A stretch of DNA of 9,410 bases from JANNWF01 sp052390415. GTDB taxonomy: Bacteria > Pseudomonadota > Gammaproteobacteria > Xanthomonadales > Xanthomonadaceae. Position 1 is the first letter of the stretch. The number at the start of each line of letters is the position of its first letter. The stretch spans positions 1 to 9,410 of the forward strand of contig JBQTGY010000130.1 in NCBI GenBank assembly GCA_052390415.1, in the 5' to 3' direction. This document shows positions 7,874 to 9,410 of the stretch, piece by piece. A model generated the notes under the pieces. It made no database searches and was not told the DNA's origin. It worked only from the letters and a program-made list of their open reading frames with translations. A program made the position numbers and the translations under genes.

Positions 7874-7967
7874 GTCTGGTGCCTCAGAGCATCATTCTGC
7901 TGGGATGGATTCTTTTGCGCTTACTTGTACTTGCTGGAATGCGGCACAGCGCGGCTCATACAGATTC
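7874..7967 (-). promoter_or_regulatory. 94-base gap between hydrolase and protease genes
   Basis: This is the only gap longer than 10 bases inside the gene block. It holds the likely ribosome site of the protease (TGAGG at 7886-7882, minus strand, 8 bases before the TTG). On the plus strand there is a small direct repeat ACTTGTACTTG (7923-7933). I see no strong hairpin with a T-run that would end transcription and no convincing -35/-10 pair, so read-through from the hydrolase gene is plausible, but a separate promoter cannot be excluded. Confidence 0.4.
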
Positions 7968-9026
7968 TCACGCCAACCTCCGACTGCGCGCCGCCGCGTG
8001 GTCAGACCGCTTAAAGTAGTCACTGGCGGTCGCGCTGCTGTACTTGGCCGTCTGAGAGGCTAGGCGCTTAAGGACGGACTCATGCACGGACTCGCGCGCA
8101 TCCTCACGCAATCCGACATGCCGCTCAAAGGTCCCGAGTGCGCGGTACTTCAGCGACATGGAATCGTGCAGCGTCGAGTCGAAGTGCGGTTCGAAAGGAC
8201 GAAGATAGTCGAAATCCAATTCCAGGCCCAGATGTGCGGCCTCGCCAGCGATCCAATGCAGGGCTTCGTTGGCCAGCCCGTCTGGCGAATAGCCGCCACC
8301 AACGTTGCAGTGCACGCCTGCAAACCACGCCTGCTCCAAGTGACCTGACCAGCCCTCGGGGGCGCTCCAGAGCGTCGGTGCGAATGGTTTTCGGCGCTCA
8401 TCAAGTGCGAGAGCATGAAAGGCATGGTGGATCATGGGATTCAGCCCCACGTCGTGATAGACATACTTGTTGCGGCTGAATACTTGACCAAGCACGCCGG
8501 GAGCGCCCAACGCGCCCACGGTGTCCCACACACCGATCATCCGAATGGGAGGACTCGGCCGCGTGCCTTTTACCTTGCGGTTGGCTTGTGACCATTTTGC
8601 GGTCCCAGGCCCCTGCCCGGCTTCGTAGCAGGCGTAGATCTCCGGCGTGAAGTAATCGTCGTCCTTCTCAAGCAGTCCTGCGAAGTGCATGAAGCCGGCC
8701 AAGCTGCGTGCCGTGAACGCCCCCCGGCTGAAACCAAAAAGGAACAGTTCGTCGCCCGGCTCGTAGTTGTAAATGATGCAGCGATACAAAGACACGATGT
8801 TGTCCTCTACTCCGTGCCCAAACGCCCCGCCTGTCAGCTTGTCGACGCCGCCACGCGTGCCCACACCCTCGCCATAGAACACGACCTGGGTGACGCCCAA
8901 TGTATCCGTGGGACGGACCGCACGCGCGAGCTTGGTCACGTTTGTTGGCCGCCGCTTGCCAGTGGCTTTGTCGACTTGGTCGAGCACATTCCAAGTCCCG
9001 TCGGCGCAGATCACGATTCGCTTCAT
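7968..9026 (-). CDS. DUF2235 alpha/beta-hydrolase (Tle1-like lipase family)
   Basis: This is a 352-residue protein when started at the ATG at 9026, which has AGGAG 6 bases upstream. The frame extends to 9218, but the extra 64 residues are basic and unlike the family, which starts with KRIVICADGTWN. The DUF2235 landmarks are all present: CADGTWN (7-13), FLFGFSRGAFTAR with nucleophile Ser100 (GxSxG at 98-102), GVWDTVGALG with Asp168, and WFAGVHCNVGGGY with His239, giving a likely Ser-Asp-His triad. There is no signal peptide or membrane helix. The family includes type VI secretion phospholipase effectors (Tle1), but no VgrG, PAAR or immunity-like gene is visible here, so a secreted-effector role is not supported. 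Beside two proteases, a cytoplasmic phospholipase that damages the cell's own membrane is an alternative. It is the first gene of the block and could be transcribed with the rest. Its substrate is unknown. Confidence 0.87.
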   Translation of the reverse strand: MKRIVICADGTWNVLDQVDKATGKRRPTNVTKLARAVRPTDTLGVTQVVFYGEGVGTRGGVDKLTGGAFGHGVEDNIVSLYRCIIYNYEPGDELFLFGFSRGAFTARSLAGFMHFAGLLEKDDDYFTPEIYACYEAGQGPGTAKWSQANRKVKGTRPSPPIRMIGVWDTVGALGAPGVLGQVFSRNKYVYHDVGLNPMIHHAFHALALDERRKPFAPTLWSAPEGWSGHLEQAWFAGVHCNVGGGYSPDGLANEALHWIAGEAAHLGLELDFDYLRPFEPHFDSTLHDSMSLKYRALGTFERHVGLREDARESVHESVLKRLASQTAKYSSATASDYFKRSDHAAARSRRLA

Positions 9027-9285
9027 GGTGTGCTCCTGTTCGCCAGTCGTGAGGATTGATCTGTCATGGACGCTCTCCAAGCTTGATCTGAGTGACCATC
9101 GAAAGCTCACCGGGACCCAGTGTCCGGGTGTCGTGGAGATGTGTTTCTTTGAGGAGCGCCTTGACCAGTGTCGACCGCGGAACCTCCGTTCCTCGCTCTT
9201 CCTTGCCGTGGACTCCATCTCGAGTCGAGAGCACGGAGTGCATCCGTCCCGGCTTGGTCTTCGTCCCTCGACCGGCGAAGGCGCT
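9027..9285. promoter_or_regulatory. Upstream region of the gene block with inverted repeats
   Basis: This stretch is non-coding as far as I can tell. It must hold the promoter for the minus-strand hydrolase gene, but I see no clear sigma70 pair; one weak candidate (TTGGAG, minus strand, around 9080-9075) is not convincing. Two inverted repeats lie here. One at 9108-9130 has 9-base arms with one mismatch around a 5-base loop. The other, at 9218-9230, is TCTCGA-G-TCGAGA, flanked by outer arms ACTCC (9212-9216) and GGAGT (9235-9239). They could be operators or hairpins. Open frames on either strand have no recognisable motifs. Confidence 0.4.
9108..9130. repeat. Imperfect inverted repeat upstream of the DUF2235 gene
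   Basis: The arms are CACCGGGAC (9108-9116) and GTCCGGGTG (9122-9130), pairing at 8 of 9 positions around CCAGT. It lies about 80-105 bases before the hydrolase start codon, a position where a regulator could bind. A transcription terminator for the opposite strand is less likely because no T-run follows. Confidence 0.45.
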
Positions 9286-9300
9286 CCAAAGGTCCTTTGG
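9286..9300. repeat. Perfect palindrome CCAAAGG-T-CCTTTGG
   Basis: Seven-base arms are separated by a single T. A repeat of this size and symmetry is typical of a homodimeric regulator's operator but may also arise by chance or belong to a mobile-element end. It lies 260 bases upstream of the first gene start, far for a simple repressor site. Confidence 0.4.
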
Positions 9301-9321
9301 TGTTGTCACCGACCGCCCTAT

Positions 9322-9354
9322 TGGAGCCACCCAAGATCGGCTTAATGGAGCCAC
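9322..9354. repeat. 9-bp direct repeat with 24-bp period, possible insertion-sequence end
   Basis: TGGAGCCAC occurs exactly at 9322-9330 and 9346-9354, each preceded by a T/A-rich step. Spaced short direct repeats near a terminus are characteristic of some insertion sequences, notably the IS21 family, whose ends carry repeated transposase-binding units. No transposase gene is visible before the window ends at 9410, so the assignment is tentative. The rest of the right edge (9355-9410) holds no gene I can recognise. Confidence 0.3.
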
Positions 9355-9410
9355 TTGCGGGCCCCGGAAAACGGGTCTCGAACGGGGCTCAGTTTCAGGG
9401 TGTTTTCGGG

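Noticed and set aside
7478..8014. Plus-strand 178-residue frame across the hydrolase/protease gap
   Set aside because: It is antisense to the protease with its intact triad; the sequence has no recognisable domain.
9027..9218. 64-residue N-terminal extension of the DUF2235 protein
   Set aside because: The extension is basic and unlike the family; the ATG at 9026 has a strong AGGAG and begins exactly at the conserved first strand.
1..9410. CRISPR arrays, tRNA and rRNA genes, riboswitches
   Set aside because: No regularly spaced long repeats, cloverleaf-like segments or ribosomal sequence were seen on either strand.

Overview
The window is a GC-rich chromosomal segment, probably from a proteobacterium. 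This is inferred from base composition, Sec signal peptides that imply an envelope with a periplasm, and the protein families present; the genus cannot be named. Nearly all of it is one co-directional gene block on the minus strand, read from right to left: a DUF2235 alpha/beta-hydrolase (9026-7968), a membrane-anchored trypsin-like serine protease (7873-6689), two exported proteins (6711-5782 and 5782-4463), a large CHAT (caspase-like) protease (4466-1698) and a ComEC-type metallo-beta-lactamase-fold hydrolase (1687-587). The last five genes overlap by 1 to 23 bases or lie 10 bases apart, so they are almost certainly one translationally coupled operon. The hydrolase lies 94 bases upstream of them in the same direction.

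Flanks. On the left, 1-586 holds no convincing gene, but 403-537 (plus strand) carries a short decayed piece matching the C-terminal active-site region of a tyrosine recombinase, including its IYTHVLNR motif. On the right, 9027-9410 is non-coding. It holds three inverted repeats and, near the edge, a 9-bp direct repeat with 24-bp period that could be an insertion-sequence end. Together the flanks suggest a mobile or accessory island.

How the genes may work together (inference). The serine protease has a full His-Asp-Ser triad on the cytoplasmic side, one membrane helix, and a periplasmic C-terminal domain. The two genes after it encode exported proteins that both appear to contain a FlgO/TolB-like fold. 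One adds a carboxypeptidase-regulatory-like beta domain and the other a bacterial SH3 domain. The CHAT protein and the metallo-hydrolase are cytoplasmic. Trypsin-like proteases, CHAT proteases and MBL hydrolases recur together in predicted bacterial conflict and programmed-death systems. The unusual addition here is a periplasmic pair that could sense the envelope, plus a possible lipase effector (DUF2235). A plausible model is an envelope-damage-triggered protease cascade ending in membrane or nucleic-acid damage. Nothing in the sequence proves this, and I recognise no established named system with exactly this gene set.
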